Assembly: GCA_035290065.1 (NCBI GenBank)
Contig: DATDVD010000032.1
Span: forward strand, 1-64,000
Source: DATDVD01 sp035290065
GTDB lineage: Bacteria; Pseudomonadota; Gammaproteobacteria; Coxiellales; Coxiellaceae
DNA: 64,000 nucleotides
Direction of reading: 5' to 3'
Positions within the stretch are counted from its first letter, which is position 1. Each line of letters starts with the position of its first letter. Positions 63,590 through 64,000 of this stretch are shown in pieces. Below the pieces are notes generated by a model. That model was given only the letters and a program-made list of their open reading frames with translations, searched no databases and was not told the DNA's origin. Made by a program: the position numbers and the translations under genes.

Positions 63590-64000
63590 AGTGCTCGTTC
63601 GCTTTTATAATAACATTTAATAAATCGGGGCTACTGGGTAAATTAATAACCTGCTGCTCAAGCGATTCGGTGATAGGTAAAGGGCCCCGGGGACAATGAA
63701 TATACATCGGCAGATGATGCATCGCTGTCCATAAAGGACGGCAGTAAAATTGCTGTTGGCTTAATTGCTCTAAACCGGATTCTACTATTTCCCTCATAGG
63801 TGTTTTTAATTTAATGGCATTTAACCAATAATTACTGGTGGAAAATGAGGGCTCCGCTATAAATCCCCAATAATCGGAGTGATTAAATGCTTGGGCATAG
63901 ATAGCGGCTAAATTTCTTTTTTTCTCTAATAAATACGGTAGTTTTTTTAGCTGAGACAAACCTAATGCCGCATTAAGACTGGGCATTCTATAATTAAATC
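63576..64000 (-). CDS. DegT/DnrJ/EryC1-type aminotransferase, LegC-like (partial)
   Basis: Only the C-terminal 141 or so residues are in the window; the frame is open to the edge and reads FNYRMPSLNAALGLSQLKKL, the conserved block after the PLP lysine in sugar 4-aminotransferases. The later SNYWLNAIKL also fits. It probably makes the 4-amino sugar precursor of legionaminic acid. The gene continues beyond position 64000. Confidence 0.88.
   Translation of the reverse strand, partial: FNYRMPSLNAALGLSQLKKLPYLLEKKRNLAAIYAQAFNHSDYWGFIAEPSFSTSNYWLNAIKLKTPMREIVESGLEQLSQQQFYCRPLWTAMHHLPMYIHCPRGPLPITESLEQQVINLPSSPDLLNVIIKANEHYACH

Overview
The window looks like a chromosomal segment of a gammaproteobacterium, most likely of the order Legionellales (Legionella/Coxiella/Aquicella-like). 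This rests on several points. The minus-strand tRNA-Tyr/Gly/Thr cluster runs into what looks like the start of tuf, as in E. coli tufB. The core genes (acnA, dsbD, aroQ-accB-accC, sdaA, ampG) are gammaproteobacterial in type. There is a large acetamidino-type nonulosonic (legionaminic-like) acid surface-polysaccharide locus. One orphan membrane protein has a PmrA-box-like tandem TTAA element. The genus cannot be fixed without a search.

Region 1 (1-7.5 kb): tRNA operon with a REP-like double hairpin between two tRNAs, a phosphopantetheinyl transferase, an amino-acid permease, AmpG, L-serine dehydratase, an intergenic stretch that looks like a structured GGA-rich RNA ending in an intrinsic terminator, two tandem paralogous small lipoproteins, and an orphan two-TM protein behind a structured leader. 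Region 2 (7.6-12 kb): acnA and dsbD. Region 3 (12-19.2 kb): a type I secretion operon (two different ABC subunits plus an HlyD adaptor) divergent from its likely substrate, a protein with 28 uninterrupted RTX nonapeptides. Region 4 (19.2-33.6 kb): queH-NYN, aroQ-accB-accC, an orphan AbiEi-type antitoxin, a small membrane protein, a haem-oxygenase-fold protein, a soluble hybrid histidine kinase, an MFS drug exporter, an M32 carboxypeptidase, the PmrA-box orphan protein, an internally deleted ABC exporter remnant, and an FKBP-rhomboid pair.

Region 5 (33.6-64 kb, visibly more AT-rich, especially 48.5-52.7 kb): a surface-polysaccharide island. A long, tightly packed minus-strand series runs from beyond the right edge. 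In transcription order it holds: a DegT-type aminotransferase (partial), a PtmE-like CBS/nucleotidyltransferase, a CMP-sugar synthetase, an SDR, a Gfo/Idh oxidoreductase, a second SDR, a WbpG/PseA-like amidotransferase, an ABC flippase, a second CMP-sugar synthetase, a methyltransferase, a divergent NeuB paralogue, an APH-fold kinase, three GT-B-like proteins, a Gfo/Idh enzyme, HisF, HisH, a NeuD-like acetyltransferase, a beta-helix protein and a GT4. West of this lie radical SAM, PhyH, NeuC and NeuB genes, then shorter cassettes in alternating orientation (a formyltransferase pseudogene, a cupin, a GNAT, a PIG-L deacetylase, a methyltransferase). WbpG with HisH and HisF implies amidination of an N-acetyl group. 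NeuC, NeuB, PtmE and the CMP transferases imply a legionaminic-type acid made through GDP-amino sugars. The second NeuA/MTase/NeuB/kinase set suggests a second, unusual ulosonic acid or a modification branch.
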